Shown in pieces: positions 26,181 through 38,800 of a stretch of DNA of 64,000 nt; the first letter of the stretch is position 1; each line of letters begins with the position of its first letter. Below the pieces are notes generated by a model. That model did not search any database, was not told the DNA's origin, and saw nothing but the letters and a program-made list of their open reading frames with translations. The DNA is from Sphagnum compactum. Taxonomy: Eukaryota > Bryophyta > Sphagnopsida > Sphagnales. The DNA lies in the NCBI GenBank assembly GCA_965153455.1, contig OZ234496.1, positions 4,659,207 through 4,723,206 of the forward strand. Reading direction: 5' to 3'. The translations under genes were made by a program, and so were the position numbers.

Positions 26181-27425
26181 TAATATTCTCATATTACTTT
26201 TTTTCAAATGTTTTTTATATGCAACTTGTAAAAAAGTTGACCCTATCAACTTTGATGTGACCACACAACTTCTAGACCTTCTTCATTTTCTCCATGCTCA
26301 CAATTTGACTATATAACAAGGTTTTTCTATTTGATCATCTCCTAACACTTGTGTATAGCCAAGTCCTTTATGTGATCCACACATAAGCTATAACCTATCA
26401 CACACATCACATGGGCCATACATGACAAGGCATTTGTACGTTGTCATATGTTGATCCTTATGTCATAATAACTTTAAGGTGTTGTCTTCGTATGACAAAA
26501 ATGTTACAGAAAAAAATGTTCATTGTTGCTTGTTAATGGATATATTTGTTAATGTTGAATAATGCAAGAGGATGGAAGGTTGTGATATTAGTGTTTTTTT
26601 TCAATTTTTTGATGTTCCACCAAAAGTGGTGATGAAACAAAAAAAAGTTTGACCAAAATCTGTCTACAAGACAAATAGAGAAGGAAAAAATCTAGGAATC
26701 CTATTAGATGCTGGTGAACCATTAGGACCCATTAGTCAAATATAAATTTCAGAAGAAGGAAGTTAGAAATCTCCCCAAAATCCTCCAAAAATCTTAACAA
26801 TTTCATAACTTTTTTCTTTGAAATTTGGTTGTTTTTCTAGAAATTTTCCAAAATGTTCCTTTGACCATGTTGCTTGGGATTTTTTAAAACAAAATGGTGA
26901 TTCTTGTGCATTGACTACCATTTTATTTGATTTGAGTGATTTTTTTTCATTTTAAAACATCATTTTGACACATACAAAGAATTATTGTGAAAACATTGGC
27001 CCTAATAATTCCCTTGAATTAAAAACATATAAATAATCACCAATTTTTTACAAAAGGTTCTAGCAAGTTGCCAAAATATAAAAATATTTTTATTTTTAAA
27101 ACTTTCATATCTAGTCTATAGCCAAACTTGGTTAAGTCATCTTTTACATGATCACCAATTTGGTTATAACACAATATTGAAAGAAAAAAGAACATTGCTA
27201 CCTACATCAATGACATTATGTGAAATAATAAGAGGGTTCAAAATCCCAAAATGAATGGATATGGAAGATAGGGGAATTGTCAGTTTGCATGTTAATTTGG
27301 TTACTTTCATTTTCCACATCAAAGTAAATTGTTGGCATCCTTGCATGGATTATTTAACATACATATTTAGATCCATTTAGATATTCAAATTTAAAGTCCT
27401 TGCCGGTAATTTAGTTAACCCAAAC
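26181..27425 (+). repeat. 1.24-kb repeat copy, possible insertion
   Basis: This is a near-complete copy of 10885-12115 in the same orientation, with small indels. The heptamer gagaaag sits immediately on both sides (26174-26180 and 27426-27432), which may be a target-site duplication. No terminal inverted repeats, LTRs or coding capacity are seen, so it would be a non-autonomous element or a captured fragment. Confidence 0.55.
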
Positions 27426-29169
27426 GAGAAAGCATGAGTTTCACACCTTGTATGCTCCTACAATTGGCACTGTATCTATGCAAAACTGAACACCAAATGA
27501 TGTCACCATGACTTTAAGCTGTTAATTGAAGCTAGAAAAGCTAGGGATTATGCTTGGAGGTCAGTGACAAGCACTAGAATTATTCTTTGGAAAGCTATTG
27601 GCTCACCCATGTTATGTGCCACATATACCAGCGACATTGTCTGTTCCAGCTATCTGTTCCAGCTATGAATATGTCTCTTCTACAACATAATTGAATGTTG
27701 AATCCCAAAGAGCAGTATGGGAAGTTCAGGGAATTTGCAGTTCACTGACAAAGCATAAACATTGTTCATTTTCAACCAAATTGTACATGCATACATGCTT
27801 CAGTTAAGTAATTTGAACCATTAGTTCCTTGGATGTGTATGACCAAATCCTGTACCTTATGGCAGCAACTGGCCTTGAAAGATGTAAAACAACACAATAT
27901 GTGAGACAGGTGCAATGTAGATTAAAACAATCAAACCTGTGGGATATTTTTCCACTGGTGTTTGAAGAATTAATTGACCAACTATGCATGATCCAATTTC
28001 CTTGTAAAAGTTGTTCCAATCTTTTCTACTTATGTTAGTTCTTTGTCTATCAAGTCCCATTCCCCTTTATCCTTTACCTGTGTGCTTGTTCTACACTTTT
28101 TTCAAGTTCCATTGTCTATCATTGTTTCCTAAACATCAGCAAACAAACTGCCCCTTGCATTGCACTAGCAAATTTGTTTGGAATCTGTTCACAATGCATT
28201 TTGTGACCCTGTATAAAGCTGATATACAAATGAAAAGAATAATTGAATATAAGATTTGCATCTCAAACTGTTGACAATTTCCAATACTTAAGTGGTATCA
28301 TATCTGTTACAATGGGGTAAGCACACCATACCACAAACCAGATGTAGTCATTCACAGAATTTTTAATTCAAGGTGCTTGTCGTAATGTGGACAATAAGTA
28401 ATGATTGCTTGTTACAATAGTGCTTGAGTAGAATCTGCATTCCAATTTTCCAACAGATATACTTGTACCCATTGGGTTTGGTTTTCTGCAAAGGTTTGAA
28501 TATTGAACTCAATTCAGCAGTCGGTTCCATATATCAGTGAGTAGGAGTCTGCTACCTGTTCCTTGCAACTCTATAGTACATTAATACATTACAGTGAGTG
28601 CTTTGCTATAATTTTGAGTTTGATCAAAACAGATAGGCCAAATTGTTGCAGATTCACAATTGAATGGTGCTTCTGCAGGTATTATGTGTGGAAGTGTTCA
28701 GCATTGCACCAATTCCTTTCTTTTCAAAGTTCCTACAAGAAGTTGGCTCGGAGGAAATCTTCTCCCAAGGAGCACTGAGTTCACCACTGTCCGTGGATTT
28801 GTCAAAGTTGAGTTTTTTAGAGCCTCCACTTTGGTTGCTAGGGTTGCTCTTGGATCTACAGTTTATTCTCAGGAACTTTTCTCATCTTACCTCTTCAACT
28901 TTTGAGCCTGCAGCATGACTATTTTGCACCTTTGCATATTTGAACATCTGGAGGCATGCCAAAAGTCATGGTTTCCCTTATGCTGAAAGTTGTCCATGAA
29001 ATATATGGGCAATAGTGCAGATTCCACTTGCAATTCAGTGTGAAGTGCAGCCTCTTCCTTCTCTAGTGTCCTAGTGTTAGTACCTTAAGTAGTATATTAA
29101 ATCTCTTTTTACCTTTGAATAACTGACAAATGGAACATTTATGGTCAATCTAGCTGCTGAAAACGGGTT
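27426..29169. other. Single-copy stretch without a recognised gene
   Basis: Only short frames occur. One at 28660-28905 follows a plausible acceptor (cttctgcag) and reads without repeats, but I recognise nothing in it. A poly-A tract lies near 29200. Confidence 0.35.
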
Positions 29170-29757
29170 TCCACCCCAATATAAACAAGATAGTGAGAAA
29201 AAAAAAAAAAAAGATGGTTGCAACTGTTGTAAATTGATATTAAGTAGTTGTTTGATCTAAAATTGGATGGTCCAGGAGTCCTAAAACATGAACTTTGTTG
29301 TTCGAGGTAATTGGGTTTAAGGGCTTAGGTCCAATAAAAAATATGGTTGGGACTTATCTTTGGAGTTGGGTTTCCATTTTTGCTTGACCCAACTCATCGC
29401 CTAAGCCTCAACCCATGAAGCCAAAACGTATAGCCACATAGTCATATGCACATATTGATGATGTTTTGTTGCCCATGGTTAAGGAAGCAATATTGAATAT
29501 GCCTCTCAAAAAATCAGAAGTAGTTAGGGCAGCAGTTGTACATACTTGTAAAAAATTCAAACATAAAAATGGAACTAGTGTGCAATTCAATGCCAATGTT
29601 GCCATTGTGATAGATCAAGAACGAAATCCTAAAGGAATTCATGTTTTTGATTCAATCACTCGAAAATTACAAGAATCTCATTGTACCAAATAATTTCGTT
29701 GGCTTTTGAAATATTATAAATGCGGAGGGGAAGTAACGTTGGAAAGATTTAGGGACA
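29170..29757 (+). repeat. Duplicated block carrying a plastid rpl14 fragment (copy 1)
   Basis: It matches 54027-54608, including about 230 bp of non-plastid sequence before the rpl14 part. The match stops at about 29757, where a different repeat begins, while the other copy continues into further plastid genes. Confidence 0.75.
29421..29719 (+). pseudogene. rpl14: Nuclear copy of plastid ribosomal protein L14, broken
   Basis: The translation contains the L14 core (MPLKKSEVVRAAVVHTCKKF, then IVIDQERNPKG, then RKLQES). The first roughly 25 residues of L14 are missing. One base is deleted before the C-terminus; restoring the frame there gives the expected IISLAFEIL ending at the TAA 29717-29719. 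This is a transferred plastid fragment, not a functional gene. Confidence 0.85.
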
Positions 29758-29789
29758 TAGCTATTTTTTTGTTTTAGATGGAACAAATT

Positions 29790-30860
29790 CGGTCCAATCT
29801 TGGGACTAGTTCGATAGATTTCTAAAACCTTTGGTTCTTGTCATTTTCACAAGAAACAAAAGTTACTTTGATTTAAAACAAGGTTTGATTCCATATCCAT
29901 TACACACAATTAAACCAATTTTCTTTGGTGTACATTAGTTTGGTCAACTAGTGCACACAATTCAAGATAAAGATTATGTAATATGAATTATGTACAATTG
30001 ATCAAATGCACTTTAATAATTTATTTAAAATGTAAGGCCAAGTTTATATATATTTAATAAAATATTAATTATGTACATAAAAGAATTGAAACTTGGTAAA
30101 GTGGGGCAACACCTTTAATTCAAGTTTCATTCAATTTAAGAAATAAGCCAATTACCCAATTAGGTTCCAATGGAGGTTCCAAGGTCTAAAGACCTTAGAA
30201 CCGAGCCCATAACCTAGACTTGAACTTATAAAATCCAAGAACATGCCAACATTGGTAGCTTTAATAAAAATCATTGCATCTCTTATTTAATTTCTTGAGT
30301 CATAAGATTGATTTAGGGAGTTTCCTTTGAATTATCAACAAAAAAAAAAGTGTGTGCACAACTTGCTTAACACAAGGGAGATAGTGAGGAAAGAAGGCAA
30401 CAAGTGTGCAACTTGCACAACTTTAAGGAGGTGATGTGAAATAAAGATAACAAATGTCTAGGGAGGCTCAGTAAAAGAATTCCATGCCGCTTGTGTCATA
30501 ATTTGTAGCTTGTAGCTTGCACAAAAGTTCACATAGGGAAGTAATGAAAATGTTCATGCAAAAGTTTACACAAGGAGGTTGCACAAAAGTTTGCGCAGGG
30601 AAGGAACAATGTATTTGCCTTTAACTAACTTGTTGTTTTAGTGTGGTGTAATGGTATGTGAATTGTTCACATCAATGCATGCCACAAGGTTTAGGTTTAA
30701 CAACCTTGCACGCAAACACACCCTCAAGGTAAAGGTAATATTTCACGTGCATTTCATTGATGTATAATTGATTACTAGACCTATTTCACATCATTCTTAT
30801 GTTCATGGAACATTTTTTTGTGGTCTATATCAATTACTACTTTAAAAGGAGGGTAGATTG
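29790..30860 (-). repeat. Inverted copy of spacer sequence from 8690-10690
   Basis: 29790-30080 is the reverse complement of about 10400-10690, and 30080-30860 that of about 8690-9450. The roughly 950 bp between those two source blocks is absent here. It abuts the truncated end of the rpl14 block, so its arrival may have truncated it. Confidence 0.7.
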
Positions 30861-33090
30861 CCGGAAGGATCAATTGTTTTGAACATTGATGGTACTACTT
30901 TGCTTTTGACTTTGGCCTTCATGATTCAAAAACATATATGTTTTTTTATTGGTAGCACATGTTATCTATCATTTGTAGAGTTTGGTGAAGGTGATAAGGG
31001 GGTTGATTGAAGAATTCCCTAATGTTCATCATTACATTGATTTCAACATGTGAGCATGTGACACAATATGTTTCTTGGATGTATAAACACATATACATCC
31101 ATGGTGGATTTCTTTTAGTGTTGATTAATGTCATTGTAGCTTGAGACTACTATTCATGGTGAAGTTGTTGTGGATCACGAAGCTCACATCAATCTTTCAA
31201 AGGATGATGATCTAATACAATGTTCATTTTCATTAAGAATTGTAATTAGATTTCAAATTTTCTGATAATTTATGTTACTTGAGAGGAGTGCAACCATATT
31301 AAAACATGGACTGAATGTAATAGGTTGTGTCAAACTCCCAAATATGTCATATGTATTCCAATCAATGTGGTTTTAGGAGTTGTCTTTTGGATATTATCAT
31401 TATGAATTGTTTGTCCATTATTTCTTGCACATGGGGTTGTTCATGGGTTTAAAAAAAATTTCATTTGCCATATGATAGAATCTATGAGATTTAAAAGTTT
31501 ATACGGTTTGAAAAATTCTTGTGATTTCTTTAAACATTTGCATTTATTCTAGTTCCTAGGTGCAAGTTTTTCTTTTGGACTAATCTTACATGCAAGAAGA
31601 GTTACATGTGAAAAAAAAAGAAATGTGTGCTGGCTAAAACTTGTTCATCTTTTTTTTGATAACTCACAATTTTTCTTGATAAGTTATAGTTATCAATAAT
31701 CTTTTTCTTGAGTTAATAATTCTTGTTAATTTACAATCCCTAATAATTTCACAACTCTAAACATTCATGCCTCAATAATGGAGAAATGTTATAGTAACTA
31801 AAATAGTAGAACAACTATATGAAAATGAAAATTGGTTCATAAACATGTTGGTTTAGAAGAATGCAAAGTTTGCAACAATAGAATAAAAACATTAAATCCA
31901 TGGAGGTTTTAGACTTGGGAGAGCTCCATATTTGCCAAGAGATGGACAACTTGGGCATGATAGTATTTATGTAAATTATTTTAGTGATAACCTCGTATAC
32001 GATGGGAATTTTTTTAAAGGTGATATAAGTTGACTAAAGCTCTTATTTTGAGAATTATGAACGCATTCATGCCACTCACGATGTCTATTTTTCCTTTAGG
32101 CAACATGCTTGAGGTGTGCAAGGTTTGTTAACATTCAAAAATGCAATATAACATTAAGAATGTTTGCTTATGGAAAGGTTGCAAACACAATTGATGAAGA
32201 CTACAAGTTGGGTGAGAACACAACCATGGAAGCTATAAATCACTTTAATATAGGAATTTGAACTTGGTTCAAGTCTACTTACTTGAAACAACCAACATAA
32301 GCTATCTTCACAAAATAATAAGCAATTAATGAGGCTAGAGATTGTCCTAATATGTTTGGATCCATTTGTTGCATGCATTATAAGTGGAAGAATTGTTTTT
32401 TGCGCAGTCCCATCTTATCTTGAATTTGACATGGGTTATATGACATGTTTAAAAATTGACATTGTTCAATAACCCACGTTTAGACTAAATCAGGTTTCTA
32501 AGTTCAAATCTAACAAATTTTGAACTTAATATGGCCATTAAGGTAGATCAGCTGGTGATTGAACATTTAAGTGCTTAGGGCAAGCCGAATTTAATGGGAG
32601 CGTTCCATTGTTTCTAGTGTCCAAATCAAGCTTGAACCCTTTTCTTAATGCATCTAACACACTAACAATCGTAAAAAACGGATTAAAAATGAGAAAGTTA
32701 TGACCCCTAAAATAAAGGGGGTCAAGAATTCAAAAAAACCTATCATTGAACACTGTTAAAGCCTGTTTCAGAACACCCAAAAAATTCCTGGTATGGTGTT
32801 GTGTTGCTATTAGATTTCAAAGATGATTTGTAGAACTTCGGGTGATGCTTCTATAGCACTTTAAATCGTTTAAAATGATTAAGAATTAAGAAAGTTATGA
32901 AGTTTGAAAGTAGGAGGGGTCTAAAGAGAAGGGAAAAAAAAACGCATTTTGTAAGTTGAGAAGCTTATTTTTCTTCTTGTTATTTTTTCATTACTCCTTT
33001 TCCTTTGCACTTCAAAGATGATTTCTATAGCTTGAGGTAACGCTCCCATAACATTTTAAATCACTCAAAATGAAACACATATGACGAAGA
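30861..33090. other. AT-rich intergenic sequence
   Basis: No frame longer than about 75 codons and no recognisable motif, RNA gene or repeat structure was seen. Confidence 0.4.
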
Positions 33091-33099
33091 TATAAATAA

Positions 33100-35640
33100 A
33101 TGTTCGGTCATAGGCAGGCGACTCATAATGGGCTGGTCTACCCTAAGAGGCCTCACTCAAAAAGGTGAAGGTATCAAGGTGGGTGTGGGTTCACCCTGGG
33201 CATCGTGTACATGTGCTGGTTCACGTTTGCTAATAGCCCCCTTGTTTTACTGGGGAAATACAGCCAGTTAGCCCTCTAATGTTGACTCCTCTTTTGTTAA
33301 AGGTAATTTTGAAAAAAATGTTTAAAAAACCAATAAAAGTAGTCTTCTAATGAGATGGAGGGGCCAAAAAGTAAGTTATGCACATGAAATAAATAAGAGT
33401 CGGGTGGTTTTTGCCTTTTAGGAAGAACTTTCGGCTTTGGTTCTTGAAAAAACATTAGAATAAATTCGATCCTGATATTGATTCTGCAAAAGAATCCAAC
33501 TCCAAGTCCCGTTCCGGTCTGGTTCTTGAAAAAGAAAATTCAGGTGTTGGTTCCAATTCCGGTTTTGCAAATCAGACCCGGTTACGGTTCTGGGTAACTT
33601 TGGTCTGAAACCAGTGGTTAATTCCCAATTTACTCTGCTTGTAGACCATTTTTTCCCCAAAAGAAATAATTTTCAAAAAATTGTGAATCTGGTTCTAGAA
33701 TTGGGTCTGGTTCCAGTTCCAGATCTAGTATCAGGTCCAATTAAAAACCTGGTTCCAGTTCTAGAACCAGGTCTGGGTTCCAGTTTTTGTTCCGGAACTA
33801 GGTCCAGTTTTAAACCTGGGTTTGGGTTCCAGTTCCAAAAATCAAGAGCTGGTTCCGATTCGGTTCTGGGTAATTGGATCCAAACCAACGGTAATCTAAG
33901 GGGCCAAACCAGGTAACCACCCAACACTATAGTAAACCCAGGTTTGGCACCAAAATATTGCCCATATCCAATTGTTTGTTTGTGAGGGTGGCCAGTATCA
34001 CATTGCCAGGTGGTTGCATTTTAGCCAGTATAGTTCAGTTGATGGCAGAAGAAAATTTAAATGTGTAGCCTTAAAGCTTCGCTTAATTTGACTACTGGGC
34101 TCATTCAATGTTTTTGCTTTAAAAAAGCAATTTATCCCTCATATTGTATGTAAAAAAGCAGGGATGGGGGCCCATCCACAAGAAATACAAGGCAAATAAA
34201 AGCACCAAAACACAACCCAGTAAAGAACATACCAATCAAGACACCACTAATACGCAAATAAAACAGAAGAGCCTAAACTAGAAAACACTGCTTGTGAGAG
34301 AGAGAGAGAAGGTTCCTTCACTCCAAGTAATGAATGATAGAATATTGATATGTTGAATACAGAAGTTGCACACTGCTTGCCAGAGAGAGAGAAGGCTCCT
34401 TCACTCCGAGTAAGGAATGATAGATTATTGATGATAGATTAGAAGTTGCACACTGCTTGCAAGAGAGAGAGAAGGCTCCCTGACTGAGTCTAAGGAATGA
34501 TAGATTATTATTTTGTTGAATACCAAATATGCACACTGCTTGCAAGAGAGAGAGCAGGCAAGAGAGAGAGCAGGCTCCCTGGCTGAGTCTAAGGAATGAT
34601 AGATTATTAATATGTTGAATACGGAAGTTGCAGAGCACCACACATGAGAAGGGGCATAATATGAAAATAACAATGTATCCTTCAATTCGGTTCTGGGTAA
34701 TTGGATCCAAACCAACGGTAATCTAAGGGGCCAAACCAGGTAACCACCCAACACTATAGTAAACCCAGGTTTGGCACCAAAATATTGCCCATATCCAATT
34801 GTTTGTTTGTGAGGGTGGCGAGTATCACATTGCCAGGTTGTTGCATTTTAGCCAGTATAGCTCAGTCGATTGCAGAAGAAAATTTAAATGTGTAGCCTTA
34901 AAGCTTTGCTTAATTTGACCACTGGGCTCATTCAGTGTTTTTGCTTTTAAAAAAGCAATTTATCCCTCATATTTAAGAGCTGATCCACCATGGCAGCCCC
35001 ACACCAGCATTTCTTTTCAAAAGGTTTTAAAAGAAAGAAGGAAGGAAAACCCTGTATATAAAAAAGCAGGGATGGGAGCCCATCCACAAGAAATACAAGG
35101 CAAATAAAAGCACCAAAACACAACCCAGTAAAGAACATAACAATCAAGACACCACTAATACACAAATAAAACAGAAGAGCCTAAACTAGAAAACATTGCT
35201 TGTGAGAGAGAGAAGGTTCCTTCACTCCAAGTAATGAATGATAGAATATTAATATGTTGAATACAGAAGTTGCACACTGCTTGAGAGAGAGAGAGAAGGC
35301 TCCTTCACTCCGAGTAAGGAATGATAGATTATTGATGATAGATTAGAAGTTGCACACTGCTTGCAAGAGAGAGAGAAGGCTCCTTGACTGAGTCTAAGAA
35401 ACGATAGGTTATTATTTTGTTGAATAAGGAAGTTGCACACTGCTTGCGAGACAGAGAGAAGGATCCCTGACTGAGTCTAAGGAATGATAGATTATTAATA
35501 TGTTGAATACGGAAGTTGCAGAGCACCACACATGAGAAGGGGCATAATATGAAAATAAAATTGTATCCTTCAATTGTATTCTATTGCAAACAACTCCATT
35601 ACACAATTTGAGCACCAAATTAGGGCCACATTGAACTAGC
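33100..35640 (+). repeat. Repeat block with a tandem 0.83-kb duplication and GA-rich minisatellites
   Basis: About 33860-34690 is followed by a near-identical second unit at about 34690-35540. Both begin with ggttctgggtaattggatcc and end in GA-rich minisatellites of 80-90 bp (34290-34640 and 35200-35530) built on gagagagaaggctcc and gaatgatagattatt. Upstream lies degenerate ggttccagttcc sequence (33440-33850). The block recurs without the duplication at 42660-44290. Minus-strand frames across the minisatellite are repeat artefacts. Confidence 0.75.
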
Positions 35641-35835
35641 ACTCACCGACATGCACCATGAAGGATGGATGGTAAGTGATAAAGAAACAGTTTACTGTTG
35701 GGTTTCAGTTCCCTTGCTAACCATGGTGGTTAGCTCAGTTGCTTTTTTTTTTTTTCACTCCCTATCTACTAACAACCCATAAGCAGGTTGTTAGTAGGTA
35801 GGCAGTCAAAATGGCCCTTCATTACGAATATATAA
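35630..35835 (+). repeat. 200-bp block shared with the Roco leaders
   Basis: It matches 17025-17230 and 44300-44490 (landmarks gaaggatggatggtaagtga and actaacaaccca). Here it is followed by repeat copy C instead of a Roco gene, which marks a rearrangement point. Confidence 0.65.
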
Positions 35836-35839
35836 ACAC

Positions 35840-38800
35840 ACATTGGGGAACCCATTGTGAACTTGATGAGGACAAAGTGAAAACTTGATGGGAACAACAA
35901 AAATCCATTACAACCTATACCCCCCACTTAGCCTATCCACCACCCCCCAGTTGGAAAAAAAACTGGGTCTAAGCCTACGTGGTGCCCTGGAGAAAATGGG
36001 GGAAGAACCAGGGCTGAAGGATGTGCAAGCCAAGCTGCTTGCCCATTGAAATTGACGTCGTTCCTCTGACAGATTCTAATTATTATATAGTTCCAGACAA
36101 TCACTTATTCACACACACTAGTACATTAGAACACTTGAGGTCCTGTATTGTAGTGGAGGGTGACAGTTCCGTAGCATGCACATTAATGAAGTTGGTGAAG
36201 TGGGAGGGAAGTGAATGTGGTTTACTAGCACTTGGAAATTAGTCAATGAAGGAAGAAAAAATACAGGTCAGGTGTATGCATTCTATTCCTGTATGTGCAT
36301 AACAGGTTTGCCCAAAACATTATTTTTAAAAAGCAAACGAAAAAGTTGGAAAAACATGAGCCCATAAAGATATCCATAAAGTCACCCTGTCTTCACCCTG
36401 TCTTTGGGCCTCCTTTCAACCCCGAACCCTGTCGAGGCACTAAATACTCCTAACGAGCTCTGTCCGGCGCTGGTTTCGGGCCTGACAGTGCAGCTCTGTG
36501 TAGAACTGAGGTGTTCTGCTGCAGGGTTTTAAAGATTTTGCCCTATTTGACTTTGTGTCTGCGATACATCTAAAAACTAAACCCCATTTCTCTATGCTTG
36601 CAGTTATGCCAATGGTTAGTGTTACATTTCCTGCTGGGGAGGTCGTGGGTTCAATAGCTGCGCCCTGCAATGCAGAACATGTGCCCAGAACACTCGCAAC
36701 CAAGGAAAGCAGAAAATTGAAAACCGGGTTGCATGGTTTCTTGCAGAACTGTGCAACACCCAAAAAGGTGTGCAAGAAGACAAGCGGGAAGCAGTGCCAG
36801 ACAGAGCTCTGTTAGGGAGTTTTTGCGCTGCGCATCCCTCTCAACCTCAAATGATTGGTATCCACAAAGTAATGAAATTGCATTAAATTTGGTTACGAAA
36901 TGTTTAAATTTAACAATTTAATGCACAGGGTTACATTAAATCTGGGTGTGAAATGTTGAAATTTAACAATTTAATGCACAGGGTTACACTAAATCTGGGT
37001 ATGAAATGTTCAAATTTAACAATTTAATGCACAGGGTTTGAGAATAATTACAGTATCGGTACATGTAGAAGCAATAAAAATATATGTAACAACACTAGAG
37101 GACCTTAGGAGAAATGAAAGAGGGGTAAAGACAAGTTGAAGTCAGACCACCACAAAAAATTGAAGGTTTTTTGTGTTTCACCCCCTTAATGATAATGTAC
37201 GTTTTTTCCAGGTTTCTTTTTAAGTTCACCCCATTTATGACCAAACTTGGGCTTCCGTGTTATGTTGCTTACTTTATGGATACCTTTAATGCATTCTGTC
37301 AATGTCAAGTTCCACACTCCATGTGACCAGTGCTTCTTTAAGGAATTCACTTATGGAGCCTAATGGCTATCACTCATAGAAAGATTTTTAAATAATGGCA
37401 ATCATCCCGAGAAAGATTTCACTAAGTCTCAGTACAAGCGAGATGTGAAGTATAAAGATTTAACCATCCTTCTATAATTCTTTGTGCACACTCAAAACTA
37501 ACCATAGAAATCTACCAATTTCAGAAGAAATATTTTTAGAAAATGGGTATGTGAATTAGATGGGCATTGGGGATGCGTTTCAAGTTCAAGGTTTTTTAAA
37601 TTTTTATTGAGATTGGCCCAATCCAAAACAGCAAACCCCTCACATTTTGAAAGTCACCCAACATCAAAATTTCTATCCTAGATGGTTGTAGATATTTTTT
37701 CAAAACCCTGTTTTGTATTGATAACTTTTATGTGTGTAATATCTAAACATTGCAACTTTTAACAATTTCCCTTAGAAATATGGCAAAATTTGCAAAAAAA
37801 TCTGAAAAAGACCTTTGTTTCATTTGCATGTAATTTGTTTTTATTGTCACAATGCAAAAATTCACCCAAAAGAAACCATTGACCATGACCCTCCTAAACT
37901 CTCACGTACCCAACTCCACTTTGGGTACCACCAAAAACCCCGCCATGAGACAGGGTATAAGTTTCTCATTTCACAATTTTTGAACGAACAGAGCAAAAGT
38001 TATTCCATTTAAAGCGATTATTGTCCTTATAAATTGTTGTTTCATGTCGACAGGACCTTTGTAAAAATGTGTTGGTGTGTGTTTTAGGGGTACTTGTCGG
38101 AATCTCTAAAGTAACCATTGAACATCACTACCCATGCAATAGCCAGGATGTGGCCCCTGGCCCCTGTTGTGTACCCTGGATTTTAATGATAATTTGTCGT
38201 TAACTGACAGCCCCAGGGATGGGCAATGGTTGCTCTGTAGCCTTTTGCAACTGACCTCGTTTCTCTGACAAAAATTGACTAATATTTCGTTTCCAGACAA
38301 TCATTCACTGGAAAACATGAGTGTATTACATCAATCCATCTGATCTGATGAATTGTATCAGAAACAATGTACCTTTGAGTTATGTACGGTGCATAACGAG
38401 GAAGTTGGTGAAGTGTGAGAGGCAACTATATGTGGTTTACCAGCACTTGGAAATGAGCCAGTTTGGAGTGCTGTATGAAGACCCACATGCTTGTCAGTGT
38501 CCAGGGGTTCCAAGTTCTGGGCCAATTCATGTTCAAATTACACAGAATCCATGATCTGTAGGATCCTCACCAGCCCATTTTTTTCCCATTGTGGTGATGG
38601 GGCATTAGTGGCCATCATCCCAAAAAGTATCTAGCATCCATGGAAACAATAGAAAATCTGGCAAAAAAAACCCTGACTTAAAACTAGGAACCTGCTTACA
38701 TATGGTGAACTCTTTTTGGAGGTGTAATCAGATTTGGTGAAATTTTTAAGAATCTACAAAAGAATATAGTGATATATCCTGTGCTCTTATGTCAATGCTT

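Noticed and set aside
33440-33927. Pro/Gly-rich open frames on both strands near the ggttccagttcc stretch
   Set aside because: Both strands are open because of the simple repeat; the copy at 43140-43560 does not keep either frame.
34318-34754. Long minus-strand frames over the GA-rich minisatellite
   Set aside because: They follow the DNA repeat and consist of repeated low-complexity peptides; copies differ by frame-shifting length changes.
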